From the NCBI GenBank assembly GCA_963930645.1, contig OZ005660.1, forward strand, positions 240,502,836-240,566,835: a stretch of DNA of 64,000 nt. Reading direction: 5' to 3'. Shown one piece after another: positions 1-11,844 of this stretch. The notes beneath the pieces were generated by a model. It worked only from the letters and a program-made list of their open reading frames with translations, had not been told where the DNA came from and ran no database searches. Source of the DNA: Salticus scenicus (Eukaryota; Arthropoda; Arachnida; Araneae; Salticidae). The translations under genes and the position numbers were made by a program. The stretch's first letter is position 1. Each line of letters starts with the position of its first letter.

Positions 1-155
1 GTTTTTAAATTAAATTTAACATATTTATTTTAAATTGCTAAATTATACAATTTAAATTTGCTATTTTTTTTTTTTTTTTAACAAATTAATTTTCATGCAC
101 TCACCATCCAGTTATTCATTAATTAAAAATCTTAAATATAATAAATAATAAACAT

Positions 156-1397
156 TAGGGATGCACTGAATAGCAGTTTTGATCGAATACCAAATATTTG
201 GTCAAGTGAATACTAAATATTCGGCTGGCTGGTTATATTTTCATTCAGGTGTCAATCGCACTTTTTTTTTTTAACTTTACCAGTTGTACTACTTACATTT
301 AACAATATTTAAATTTTTAATTATAAAAAATATTTTCAGAAATAGTGCTTTATTTAAATGTAGAAAAATGTTAGAAAATATTACTTGTACATGAACACAT
401 AGAATTTCTTGAATAACAATATCTTAAATAGATTTTAAAACTTCATTACACACCATAAATTTTAACAGTAGCTTAAAATTTATGGTGTGTAAAGAAGTTT
501 TTAAAATCTATTTATTCATTGTACACCAGTTTTTGAATTTAGTTTTGGTAACAATATCTTGCCGCACATATTCAAATATATATATGTACAGAATTGTCAA
601 CAGTTTAATTTACTCCGTAGCATTTTTAGCCTTGCCTTTATTCCATACCATTTTTTTTTTTAAGAGTAAATTTTTCTTATTATATCATAGTTATACATTG
701 CAGAAAAATATTCTAAAAGTAAAGTGGTGTGAAATAGAGGCAAGGCTAAAAATACTCCGGAACGAATTAAAATTTTAGCAACTATGTGTATATATAGCTT
801 GCGTCACTCGAAAAACTGCCGTTTTTCATGATGTATATGTAAATGATGCACAATTAAAAATGCAGCTTTTGAGAAAAATCAACTTAAAAATAACAATAAG
901 TATAGTCGTACACATATTTTTTAGGTTTAAAAAAAACATAAATTGAAAATTATTTCTGAATGTGTCAGGTTTTGGTGCACTTACTTTTTAAAGCATTGGC
1001 TAACTTACATTAAAACTGACACAAATGCCACTCATATGGACAAATGTGAGATACAGATGTGAGGCTTTTTGTGCATGTTGGGGTACTTCATACACATTTT
1101 TCAATGACAAACTCAAAATTGCTCTTTTATGACTTGTGTCGTTTTTATCTTGCCAGGGTGCAATGTGATCTTGATCTGTTGCAATTTCTTAGATGGCAAC
1201 ATCATGCACGCTCCTTGTTAATTCAGCTTTAAAGACATAATGTCATTTTTCTGTTACTATAAAAGACGATTTTTGAACTGATTTAAGATTTTTGAAGTTG
1301 AATTTTTATATATTCAGCTAGCCGAATAGTAGCCAAATAATTTGATATTCAGCCAAACTGAAAATTCCAAAAAATCCAAATATTCGATACATCCCTA
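156..1397. mobile_element. hAT-like non-autonomous element with exact 8-bp TSD
   Basis: The element starts TAGGGATGCACTGAATAGC and ends in the inverted form GATACATCCCTA. It is flanked on both sides by the identical 8-bp direct repeat ATAAACAT (148-155 and 1398-1405). TIRs beginning TAGGGATGCA and 8-bp duplications are typical of hAT DNA transposons. The subterminal regions are rich in TATTCG/CGAATA words in both orientations. No transposase fragment is visible; the 98-codon ORF at 482-778 lies in a hairpin and looks incidental. A related right end occurs at 21995-22082. Confidence 0.82.
426..775. repeat. Two successive inverted repeats inside the hAT-like element
   Basis: The first hairpin has arms at about 426-464 and 474-514 (around a TACACACCATAAAT core) with a loop of about 9 bp. 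The second has arms at about 609-652 and 719-761 sharing TTTTTAGCCTTGCCT. The arms are nearly complementary and would form long stems. They could be a nested foldback insertion or an internal inverted duplication. Confidence 0.7.
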
Positions 1398-1405
1398 ATA
1401 AACAT

Positions 1406-2050
1406 AAGTTTTGTACATAAAATAAGGATTACAGAAATATGTATTATGTGAATTTAATTTCGTAAGTAAATACAAGGCTTATTTACTTTTTTTTAATTTG
1501 AAAATTTTTATATATCACAATACACTATATATTCTCACTAAATTCAGATTTTTAGTGATGGTATAGTTACAAATACGTAACTTTAGGCATTAAAAAATTT
1601 AAATTTGTATTTTAATATTAATAATTATTCATTATTTGCTATTGAATGCTTTTTCTATTGAATATGTACTGGATGTTTAGAAAAATTGGTTTGTGGAACT
1701 TATCAGAGCAAAATAATTAATTGTAAGGCTAATATCATGAAATAAGGTCTTTATGTTCTAATTATGCATGTCAAATGCATTGATTATGAATAAGTTTTAT
1801 TATTTAAGTCATAAACATGAAAAAAGTTATGTAATTTATCAAAAAAAGAACATTCTCGATTATTCTCCGAATTTGGAACTTCAGAGAATATTCTCGTTCT
1901 CTGAGAATATTCTCGCCTTACACTTCTAAGTATGAGTTATATAGTCTGAGAAAATAGTGCTCAAATGTTGAATGACAGAATCAACAGCTAATTAAGGCAT
2001 TTGTTGATATTTATATTAATATCTATATATATATATATATGAGTTTTAAA
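1406..2050. other. AT-rich intergenic DNA, no gene seen
   Basis: No credible coding region or element ends were found. The one structured patch is 1845-1918, a cluster of GAAnnTTC words. A short (AT)n run lies at about 2024-2040. Confidence 0.6.
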
Positions 2051-2600
2051 CCCTGCCCTTCCCCCCCCTCAGGGAGATAAAAAAAACTTATGTTGAAGAT
2101 GTCAAAAAACTAACTTTCTTCTATATTTTCCTATACAAATTCATGCAATAGAAATTATTTTTTATCCTTTATTAATGCAGACGATTTTCATCTCAGGAAG
2201 GGATTAGTCGAAATGTCCAACGGAAATGAATTTTTACTGTACAGATATTTTTCCCGTTCTCGAAGAAAATTGCAGTATAGCAGCGCCACCTTTCACGTAT
2301 ATACACCCAATTTAACAGAAATAATGTTTCATAATAGCCTTTCCATATATTAAGTTTTGTCCGATTATACGCAATAGAGTCTGAGATATAGATTTATCAT
2401 AAATTGCGAAAATCGCTGTATAACAGCGTCACCTGTTAAGCGATTGGCACCAAAAGTTAACTTAAACTAATTTATGTTAAGGTGCCTCTACATGCAGTTT
2501 TCATATGCAATTCTGTGCTGTAGTTCCTGAGATATAGCCTTCCCGAAATTGCGGAAATCGATGTATAACATCGTGTACTTAAATTTTGTCTTATATGAGA
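2051..2600. repeat. Dispersed repeat made of degenerate ~138-bp units
   Basis: Three related units recur around 2268, 2406 and 2540. Each has a core like GTATAGCAGCGCCACC or CTGTATAACAGCGTCACC, followed by GAGATATA-type and GCGATTGGCACC-type segments. A second copy of the same array lies at about 52240-52860 inside the Harbinger. No coding potential is evident; the minus ORF at 2488-2709 lies partly in the array and is not supported. Confidence 0.6.
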
Positions 2601-2999
2601 AACGCTTAGCACAAAATGAAATATACTTGGAAATATAACCCCAATATATCAAAATATTTTCAGTGGACTGTAAACAAAATGATGAATAAATTCCATACCA
2701 TAATTTCACAAAACATGCTTTTATAGCATATAGTTTTTCTTTTTCATTCCATTTTATCTTACAGATGTTATCCCTGTGGTAGAATATAGGCTACATTGTG
2801 GTAGAAAAGAAATTGCCACTTGGAGAAATATTTCCTTATAAGAATTTAAGTTATTCTAAATTTTAGGAGAAAATAGAAATCAACAGTCTATATTAGTAAT
2901 AATGAAATCTTTATAAATATTATGCATAAATTGGAAAATATATCAATATTGTCTTGCAGAAAAGGTTTGCAAAAACAAGGCTTGTCGCAGAAAGCATAA

Positions 3000-3250
3000 A
3001 AGTATTCTGTCACAGTGAATATTACACTGTATTTACCAGAAATTTCCCCATAGGCCTAATATATTTGAATTTTTCTATGGCCGTGTATATGAAATATTTC
3101 CTTGATCTTCACAAAAAGTTAAGTGTAGCATCATTATATGATACAGATTTTATCAAGTTTGAACTTCCTGCTACTATTTGTTCCTGAGACATGCTGATAA
3201 CATACACAGACAGACACACAGACCAACCGATAAAACATGTTGTTCAACTT
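3000..3250 (-). repeat. Dispersed repeat copy (minus), same family as 18.5-20.7 kb
   Basis: Read on the minus strand, this matches the segment at 18620-18870. Shared landmarks are the TCTGT...TTATCAGCAT block, GTATCATATA..GATG, and an AAGATCAAG-like block, in the same order and spacing. Divergence is clearly higher than between the two 18-20 kb copies. It has no TIR or recognised protein, so the repeat class is unknown. Confidence 0.6.
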
Positions 3251-3533
3251 TAGGGGAACTGAAAACATATAAAAATAAAGGATTATACGGACACGACATT
3301 ATTTCATTATTTAAAACATGAAAATCTGACATTGACAGATTTTAATTTGTGCCAGAGGCCTACTGTTAAACTTGTTAATATCGACAAATTCTTCTTTAGT
3401 TAATTCGTGACGATCTAAATTCCATGATAAAGTTTTCATTAAATCAAACCAATGTGTTTCAACTGCAGATATTGTAACAAATAACGTTGGAAGTCCAAAC
3501 TGTCTTATAGCCGCAAAACAACGTTTTTTCTCA

Positions 3534-4415
3534 ATGAGGGGGAGGTGTGCCTTGGGGGGGACTCATGTCAAAGGTGTGCCTTGGGGGGGACTCATGTCAA
3601 AGTTGTACCTTGGGGGGGACTCATGTCGAAGTTGGGCCTTGGGGGGACTCATGTCAAAGTTGGGCCTGGGGGGGGGACTCATGTCAAAGTTGGGCCTTGG
3701 GGGGGACTCATGTCAAAGTTGTACCTTGGGGGGGACTCATGTCAAAGTTGGGCCTGGGGAGGGACTCATGTCAAAGTTGTGCCTTGGGGGGGGACTTCAT
3801 TCAATAAATCCCCATTCAAGAAACCGACTGAAATAGGCCCTTAGCACTATTAAGAGTGTATTATAAAAATTCGACAACGCTGTACCGACTGAAATAGGGG
3901 TACCTTGGGGGGGACTCATGTCAAATTGGGCCTGGGGGAGGGAACTCATGTTAAAATTGTCCCTTGGGGGGGGGGACTTCATTCAATAAATCCCCATTCA
4001 ATAAACCGACTGAAATAGGCCCTTAGCACTATTAAGAGTGTATTATAAAAATTCGACAACGCTGTACCGACTGAAATAGGGGTACCTTGGGGGGGACTTA
4101 TGTCAAAGTTGTGCCTTGGGGGGACTTCATTCAATAAATCCCCATTCAATAAACCGACTGAAATAGGCGTCTAGCACTAATTAAGAGTGACGTATAAAAA
4201 TTCGTCAACGCTGTACCGACTGAAATAGGGGTACCTTGGGGGGGGACTCATGTCAAAGTTGGGCCTGGGGGGGACTCATGACAAAGATGGGTCTTGGGGG
4301 GACTTCATTCAATAAATTCCCATTCAATAAACCGACTGAAATAGGCCTCTAGCACTAATTAAGAGTGTATTATAAAAATTCGAGAACTGTACCGACTGAA
4401 ATAGGCCTCTAGCAC
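3534..4415. repeat. Composite minisatellite / higher-order satellite
   Basis: About eight 28-30-bp units (ACTCATGTCAAAGTTG plus CCTTGGGGGGG) run from 3540 to 3795. A longer ~145-182-bp unit then repeats about four times, starting near 3794, 3976, 4122 and 4303. It combines a TTCATTCAATAAA block, a CCGACTGAAATAGG block and one or two copies of the short G-rich unit. The G7-G10 tracts vary in length. The short unit has no stop in any forward frame, so several overlapping ORFs arise by chance. Confidence 0.92.
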
Positions 4416-4429
4416 TAAAAATCTCAAGT

Positions 4430-4985
4430 TTGAAAATTTGACCCAAAAACATTATTTTTTCTACCATATATATGAGTAAGAGAAAGTATTGATTTTGGGT
4501 CAAATTTTTGAAATTAATTTTTTGTAGAGGGGGGGGGGGAGCCTAATTAATCATAAGGTTGTAATAATTTAAGCATGTTCAAATTAATGTTAGTAAAATA
4601 GTTTCTGAAATAAAAAGTACAATACTTTTAATTGGATTTTTCAAGTAGATAAATTGTAAAGCTACAATATCTGATCTTGATAAACTTTGTCCTGCACTGT
4701 AATACATATAAAAAGGTAAGCATATTCGCCTCAAAATTTTAAATTAACATTTCAAATTCAATAGCAAGTTTAAAGTAGCAATCATCATATTTGTTAGTTT
4801 TCATTAAGTAACATTAATGATTTTAAACAACTAAAAATTTTACCCCACTCACTAGCAGGCAAGACAAATAAAGAAACAAATAATAATATGCATGCATCGA
4901 TCCCTTTTGCTTTGTTACATAAAACTGTGCAAATCTCATAATAATACCTTATAAATGTTAATGAAATATATATATATATATATAT
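4430..4985. other. AT-rich spacer with a short dispersed-repeat fragment
   Basis: Positions 4470-4530 resemble the TAAGAGAAAGTATTG...GGTCAAATTTT start of the 18.5-kb repeat family and are followed by a G10 run. The rest is AT-rich with an (AT)n tract at 4966-4988. No gene is seen. Confidence 0.5.
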
Positions 4986-4988
4986 ATA

Positions 4989-6296
4989 GGGGAAGAGGGG
5001 GGACATTGGGACACTTTTTATAAAAGCATATTTTTTTCCAATTTATAAAAGTTTTAATGCTTTTGTGCATTTTTATTTAAATATTTGTGTTATTGGTCAC
5101 CTTTTAAATGTGTAACGAGCATTGTTTAATGTGTTTTACAAACAGAAATAACTCAAACATAACTTATGCAAAAGTGTCCCAATGTTCCCCGTGCAGGGGC
5201 AGATTGGGACAACACTGATTTAATGATGGGGCACATTGGGACAACCACCTTTTTATTTATCTAATTACAATATTGCAAAATATTTTGCTAAAGTAAATGA
5301 AAGGCTTTCAAAACAATGAATTTGATACAATAACAAATAATAATAAAGTAGGTAATTTTGAAAAAATGAAATTGTTATGAAGCATTACTGCATATTCATA
5401 TCTTAACGCACATCAAAACCCTGCAAGTCTACACAAAACTTTAATGTTATGTAGGATCGTGTTGATGGCATAGTTAAGTTGAGAACATGATATTAAATAA
5501 TCTTTCAACAAGAGTTCTTGTTTAGCTGTGAATATTTGTTGAGATGTATATTTGGAATGAAACTTATAATTTATATTTGTAGTACACACTCAATCTTATT
5601 TTCTCTCATTTTTTTCAATCTATTAAATAATGTAGATTTTGGTATATAATATTTAATTGCAACTTCCCTCACAGAAAGTTTATCTTTGATCATTTCATTT
5701 ATTGGCTTTTCTATATTTTCTTCTGAAATTTTTGTTCTTTCAGTTTTTGGCTTATAATTTCTAATCATTTTCTATTTATTTAAAGAATACCTAGAAAAAA
5801 AAAATGAATACAGTTAGCTTATATGTGCAAAAAATAAGTAAATAAACAAAAGTACATTGGTTTTAGAAATGAATGGGCCGTTGGAGCAGTCCCAATGTGC
5901 CCCATGCATTGGAGTCCCAATGTACCCCATCAGGTCATTTTCTAAACAAATGTTTAGGCCTAATTTTCTAGAGCACATGGGCTAATGATCTATAGTGGAA
6001 ATGAAAGCTTAATGTTTATAAAAACACATAGTACTTTTAAAAATTAAAATATTTATTTCCCATTACCTAAAAAATCAACATTAATTTACTTGAAAAAAAT
6101 TACTTTTCATATGATAAAATAAACAAACCTTGTTCACAGGCAGCAGACTTGAATGAATGAGTTGAAATCACAAATATGAAGATGTACTACTAAGTGCCAT
6201 CTAGTGTGATTTTTTACAAATTTTATTTTGCAATTATAAAGGGATAAAAGCCTTTGTCCCAATGTGCCCCGTGTCCCAATGTACCCCCTTCTCCCC
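4989..6296 (-). mobile_element. pogo/Tigger-type element, internally deleted
   Basis: The ends are imperfect ~28-bp TIRs: left GGGGAAGAGGGGGGACATTG, right (reverse complement) GGGGAGAAGGGGGTACATTG. Both sides have a TA dinucleotide (4987-4988, 6297-6298), as expected for Tc1/mariner/pogo insertions, although the left TA lies in an (AT)n tract. A CATTGGGAC/GTCCCAATG core recurs inside both ends. At 1308 bp it is too short for a complete pogo transposase and keeps only an N-terminal HTH (5571-5768, minus). Confidence 0.8.
5571..5768 (-). pseudogene. pogo-type transposase fragment, N-terminal psq-type HTH only
   Basis: The 65-codon minus-strand ORF begins with a MIRNYKPKTER motif. A helix-turn-helix follows, with SVREVAIKYYIPKSTLFNRL at about residues 32-51. 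The MxRNYxxKTxR start plus an xVPKSTLxxR-like HTH is characteristic of the pipsqueak HTH at the N-terminus of pogo/Tigger transposases. No CENP-B HTH or DDE catalytic domain follows, so this is a non-catalytic remnant. It lies centrally in the 4989-6296 element, which supports the assignment. Confidence 0.72.
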
Positions 6297-6298
6297 TA

Positions 6299-6960
6299 TG
6301 CTATTAAAATTTATTTTTATCTAGGTATGTATAGAATGAACTATAGAAAGTTGTTTTTCTGATAAGTTGTATTTCTTTATATATACATTCACCCTAGTAA
6401 AATTGACACTGGAAAAGTCATTAATAACAAATTTCATTATGAATAAAATCCACTGAATAACTAGAAATTTAATAGAAATTTAATAAATAATTTATACAAA
6501 CACACACATAAAATTTAATGTTACATTTTCCAGTAATTAACAGCAATGTATATAGATATTTCTTGTTGAAATTATGAAAACAGACATCAATACAATTTAA
6601 AAAATCCATGAAAGATATGTTACACTTTTAATTATAACTACATTTATTGAAGTAGACCGCTACATTTAACAATAATACAAGTGCAGTAGGGAAAAAAAAA
6701 AGAACTAAATAAAAATATTTAATTTTATAAATTTGAAAGATTCGTAATCTTTTTAAAGAGTTTTTTTAAAGCAGATTATCTATTGTACACAAAATTATCA
6801 ATTACGCAATATATATTAAAAGCATATATTATTTTTATTCTTAGTAATTCTTCAAATGATTTGTCGATATCAACAATCAACACCTTCTTCCTCTTTACCC
6901 TAAATTTTCTTTTCTCTTTCGCTTCTACGATAGCCGATAAATACGCAAAGGATTCAGCCA
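6299..6960. other. AT-rich intergenic DNA, no gene seen
   Basis: No element ends, domain-like ORFs or RNA genes were recognised. The ORFs at 6776-6961 (-) and 6783-7049 (+) are low-complexity and overlap on opposite strands. Confidence 0.5.
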
Positions 6961-6984
6961 ATCAGAAGGCACCTTTTTCTGAAG

Positions 6985-7422
6985 AGAGTGGGACTAGAAA
7001 AAATGCATCCGGTGCGAGTTTTTATCCGATGATAAAAGATTTTTTTTAAAATTTTATTTTCTCAGTAGTAAAAGTTTGAGTTGAGAAGGAATTTGCGTGC
7101 ACAGCGCACGTATATCCTCACACGTGCGCGCGCAGCGCACATGGGTCTGCGATGCCGAAGGCAGTGGGTTCCCGCTGTGAGTTTTTACCCGATGATAAAT
7201 GATATATTTTTAAAATTCCTTTTCTTAAAAATGAAAGTTTATGAGTAATAACATGGAATTTTTGGAAATCATAAGGATGGTAAAGAAATACGCGCGCAGC
7301 GAACGGGTCTGCGCTGCCGAAGGCAGTGGAGATCCGGTGCGACATTTTTCTCGATCAGAATTTTTTTTTTCTCTTTTTTTATCACATGATAAATATTAAT
7401 GCAATTTCGCGGAGCCTGCTAG
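6985..7422 (+). mobile_element. Helitron-like 3' end with ~162-bp tandem units
   Basis: Three degenerate units begin near 7006, 7168 and 7328, each with GGTGCGAG(T)TTTT..CCGATGATAAA. GC-rich GCGCGCAGCGCAC patches lie between them. The segment ends GGAGCCTGCTAG followed by T at 7423, which matches a Helitron CTRR end before a T. The minus-strand Helitron-like element at 22204-25133 shares the GAGCCTGCTAG end. The 5' end was not located. Confidence 0.5.
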
Positions 7423-8150
7423 TATATGATAAGTATGATTAATACAAGTATATCATTAGTGCTGGACGATATCAGAAATTAAATATCGCGATATATCACC
7501 AAGTTAATATCGATATTAGTGATATATTGCGATATTTCTTTCAAGATAGGAAAAAATAGACATTTGTTATTTTTTAAAGACATATGCATACGAATTTTAA
7601 AGTATACAAGGATAGAGTGTTTTCCATGTATTTTCTGGTATATTACTACCATAACTTTATCATATATATAAAAAAAAAAAAAAAAAAAAAAAAAAATGCA
7701 TAAAAAGTGAATCAATATTTTGTGTTTCTTATAACTTATACTATTGCTTTTTAGTATACCTCTGTATAGTTTATCCTCTATTCTTCCCATTTTAAACTTT
7801 AATTATTTTAAAATCATATTTTAACACAGCTAATATGTGATCTGTGTTTTATTTGTACCAAGTGTATCAAAATTCATAATTCTACTAAAAATAAAGCTTT
7901 AGAAAAATTGTCTTAAGATGTAGGTATTAAATAAAAAGGAAAATCATTTTAAATAGTTAAGAAATCTATTGGATACACCTTTTTTGGTCGTAGAGAGTAA
8001 TATTTTTTACTTAAAACTCTTATATGCATCGTAAATGTCAGTTACTTGTCATTTTTACTTTTGTATCTGCTTACCAAATCATTACAATATTTTTTAAATG
8101 TATATGTTTTCAGTTCACATTCGTAATAGTTTCACAATAATTGAAAATTG

Positions 8151-8159
<9 letters not shown>

Positions 8160-8191
<32 letters not shown>

Positions 8192-8299
8192 TTGTCAGTA
8201 TAAAAATTATATTATTTAAACAAAATTATGTTAAAGTTGCATTTTGTTACTTAAAGTAACTCATTTTGCATTTAAACCAATTTTATTTATCATGTACGG

Positions 8300-8338
<39 letters not shown>
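8160..8338. repeat. (AT)n microsatellite and long poly(A)
   Basis: An (AT)n tract runs at about 8156-8188 and an A-run of more than 30 bases at about 8302-8336. Both lie in the 7457-9820 element. Another A-run is at about 7671-7696. Confidence 0.9.
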
Positions 8339-8471
8339 TAGAAAGTAAAAAAGAAAAGGAAAGAGAAAAAATAAATGCTACATAAAAAAAGTAATAAACT
8401 ATCCAATACAAAAAAAAAATTCTATAAAGAAACTGTCACTGTAAAATTACAGAAGATAAAACTTTATTTTA

Positions 8472-8938
8472 CATCAGTCAGATAGCACCCTTTCTCCCTT
8501 CCCATGTTATCCAATGGGATTTTTGTCGCGTCGTTTTATAAAAATATTTTATTAAAAAATGAACTTTTTCGAATTCTGTTTTTTTGAATATTACTCTTTG
8601 AACAGGTCGTCTTTTAACTTAAATTCTGTTTTTTTTAATATTATTCTTTGAACAGGTCGTCCTTTAGCTTAGTGAGCAATTTTTCGAAAAAATAAATTTA
8701 AATATTTTACTTAGAGATCCACACTTAGAGTCCATAATTTACTTATTGAAATAAAATATTTAAATTAATTTTTTCGAAAAACTGTTCACCAAGCTAAAAG
8801 GCGACCCGTTCAAAGAGTAATATTCAAAAAACAGAATTCGAAAAACTTCATTTTTGAATGAGATATTTTTATAAAACGAAGCAACGAAAATTCCATTGGA
8901 TAACATGGGAAAGGAGAAGGGGAGCTATCTGACTGATG
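8472..8938. mobile_element. Foldback (long inverted repeat) MITE nested in a hAT element
   Basis: Two ~200-bp arms (about 8472-8690 and 8740-8938) are inverted copies. They end CATCAGTCAGATAGC / GCTATCTGACTGATG and are flanked by TA, which suggests a Tc1/mariner-type MITE. The left arm carries an extra ~55-bp internal tandem duplication (the GAATATTACTCTTTGAACAG block occurs twice, about 8570-8675). The spacer is only about 50 bp. Confidence 0.78.
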
Positions 8939-9454
8939 TACAGCCCAAAGCGAGTTAAACACATGTTGAAGGAGGCATCTTATTGGTCAGAAGTTATCGA
9001 TACTTTGAAATAAACCAATATCAATGAACCAATAGCAGGAAATGAGCTAAAACAAAAGATATTGTTTTCATTCGTCATAATAAGCGTTTGTTTTTATATC
9101 GCCTTGTCTGTGGTTACTGTGGTATTACACCTACGATCCACGAGCGGTGATGTGCAATATAATCAAATTATAAATTCTTTCATATTATCGTTTAGGGTCA
9201 GTAAATGCATGAATGTATCAATATACTGTGGGAAGTCAATATACTGTGATAACTTAATTTTCTTGATGAATATCATTCAGACTTTTTGTACAGTGATATT
9301 TTCGATTGGGTAGATAACACGAATAAAGAAAAAGAGAGTAGATACACCTCGGTAACTTAGTTTTTTTCTTAATGAAAGAGAGATATCGTTTGGGGTTGCG
9401 AAAAAAGAAAAAGGGGAGGGAAAAAGAAAAAGGGTTGCACTATTCAGCTCTCTT

Positions 9455-9735
9455 TTTGTTCGGTGCGTGGTGATGCATGCTTAGCGGGGAAAGCAGAATT
9501 AGAAGAAGGTATTTAAGATTGGCGTTCATTATTATTTATCGGCACATGGATGGAGCGTGCAGTGCACAAGGGGTTGCATTAGTATAAGCTATACGGCGTT
9601 CGGTGCGTGGTGATGGTGCTAGTAGGGAAAGCAGGATTTGAAGAAGGTATTTAAGATTGGCATTAAACATTATTTATCGGCGCATCGATCGATCGCTCAG
9701 TGTGCGCTAAGAAATATCGTTAGAGGGATATATCG
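9455..9735. repeat. ~140-bp tandem duplication
   Basis: The segment starting TTCGGTGCGTGGTGATG near 9459 recurs at about 9599. The shared internal block GAAGAAGGTATTTAAGATTG is followed by TTATTTATCGGC. The copies have diverged by point changes and small indels. It lies next to the right end of the 7457-9820 element. Confidence 0.72.
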
Positions 9736-9828
9736 GCAGAGCAAGATCTTGAATATCGTTATTGCGATATTAAAAAAAATATTGATACTTGGGGATATAT
9801 TGATAAATACTCCAGCCCTATATATCAT

Positions 9829-11040
9829 ATTAAAATAAATATTGTATAATATGGTAAGTATGATTGATGTGATAATATAAGTAATGATATGCTATAAAAG
9901 ATTAAATTACATATACGCTAATATGGTATGATAAAGTTTATATAAGTTCATTGTCCAGGAATATCGTTTAGAGGTATAGAATTGGTATAAATTTCAAAAA
10001 GCATAATGTTAGAAAGATTTTCAAATTTCAAGTCATCTTTGACTTTTTTTACGATTTCGATAATTAGATTTGGCCTCACGGATGACATCACTGATATAGA
10101 TTATTCTTTGGGAAATTCTAATCGACATTGCTTTATCTTCCTCACCAATTTACACTGAATATCAGGTAACCCAGCATGAAGAGAACACTGCTTTATGAAG
10201 TGTGTCATAGAAGCTATAGCAGCTTTATCCCTTTTAACGTTCATTTCTTAATTTATTTTTAAAAATTACTAATCTAATTGTAAAAATGACTTTTAGACAC
10301 ATAGCTGATCATAAATTTTTAAAATATAAAAAATTAGCATAGTTCCTTTTCGATAAATTTTTACTTGAGTTAACCTTATTAAATTCAAATAATATTTAAT
10401 TTAATAAATAAAACACTTTGTAAGTAAACACTATCGACTACAAAAATTCGTAAAAGTTGTTTCAAGTGAAAATAATAGTCCAGCTCTTCATTAAATGAAT
10501 AAAAAAACTAGACATGAGTGCATCATCAAACCAGCAATTTGCAGTCTCGCACACTAAGGAACTTCAAATGACTTATGCATTTAGCTTTCTTTGAAGCATT
10601 ATTTGTTAAATTTTGGAATAGTGTTGCTATCTATCGAAAAGAAGTTTAAAACCTGATTAAAATAATAGGGAAATGTTAAAAAAATGTTAAATTATGTCAA
10701 ATGTTTGGTTTCGCTGCGAAACCAATGATCGTTAAAGTGTTAAATAATTAAAGAGTTAAATCAGGTAATTTAGGAGTGAGACATTCCTAAATTAACGGAT
10801 CTAACTCTTTATATTTTATTGTATTATTAGATTCCCAACACAGTTCTTTTTTAGCCTCGTATGCTCTTTTTCCACCCTCGCTTAAAAGTAGTTTAATAAT
10901 TCTCTAGAACTCTTTTTAATTCTTTTTTTTTTTTTTTTTAAGAAATTGGAGTTTTAACTAATTCTACACGAATGTCAGATAACTCTTTGTCTTCTGACAC
11001 ATGGTAGTCAGAGAGGAAATAACTATTGATAAAAGTTTGA
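9829..11040. other. AT-rich intergenic DNA, no gene seen
   Basis: No TIR pairs, conserved domains or RNA genes were recognised. A T-run lies at about 10922-10939. Confidence 0.5.
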
Positions 11041-11041
11041 G

Positions 11042-11145
11042 AATCTCTATATATTAAAAACTAGCCGCCTTTCAACGACCAGCTGGTTCAGGATCCTTGA
11101 AAAATCCGACTTTACGAAACTCTCGCTGGCGTCTTTCCCCCCCCT
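11042..11145 (+). repeat. Partial copy of the CTAGCCGCC repeat
   Basis: It begins TCTATATATTAAAAACTAGC and continues GCC...CGACCAGCTGGTTC...GATCCTTGAAAAATC. This matches the starts of the two longer units at 11846 and 12206. The TC-TATATA start before an A-rich stretch resembles Helitron 5' ends, but no matching 3' end was found. Confidence 0.5.
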
Positions 11146-11844
11146 CTCTTTTACTCATATAAAATATCAATATTTTAAGGTTATCCTTTCTCAATTATTT
11201 TTTCTATAATATATTATGGAAATGAAATATCAGAAATTATAATAATTAGATTAAAAAAAAAAAGGAAAAAGAAAACTTTTGATTTTAAATATCTATTTCC
11301 ATGTTTTCTAAACGAAATTTTCAAGTGATAACAGTTAGTTTTTAAATAAACTCTGATAATTTGTTAATTTTAAAAGATTTTTTTTTTTTTTTTTCGTAGA
11401 CGGTGCCATAGTATAAAATCCTGAAATACAATCCTGAGTAAGGAAATTTTTGGCGAAAATGCACATGAAGGAAACCGATAAGAATTCTCGAACTGGTTCA
11501 TTTTAATACACTGCCTTGTAAAGTATGAATCAATGAATTAATCGATGATTGAGCTTTAATTAGGCGTCTGCCATACACATATGAAATATTAATGTCGTCT
11601 GCTCGATCTCTACCATTGATATTCATACTGCACTGCATAAAGAGAAAGGAATATTTCCGTTCTGAATTGGTTCAAAATTTTCTCGCGCATGCCCATATCG
11701 TACGATTTTCGTCTTACAGAAAGTGCGTTGTGTTTTAATATTATAGATGCGTGATATTATGTCATTTGTTGATATAAAATATTGCTACTGGTTATGAAAT
11801 TTCGTACAATACGCAAACATTGACATCTTAATAATATTTTACAC

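Larger units (their letters stand above)
7457..9820. mobile_element. hAT-like non-autonomous element with exact 8-bp TSD
   Basis: The left end is TAGTGCTGGACGATATC; the right end, reverse-complemented, is TAGGGCTGGAGTATTTATC. Identical 8-bp flanks TATATCAT lie at 7449-7456 and 9821-9828. Both ends are rich in ATATCG/CGATAT words. No transposase remains in the 2364 bp. The interior holds poly(A), (AT)n, a nested foldback element (8472-8938) and a ~140-bp tandem duplication near the right end. Confidence 0.82.

Noticed and set aside
3534..3844. Three overlapping Gly/Val/Ser-rich ORFs
   Set aside because: They are the three frames of a ~29-bp minisatellite with no stop codons and have no domain.
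3797..3982. Minus-strand proline-rich ORF
   Set aside because: Complement of the same satellite.
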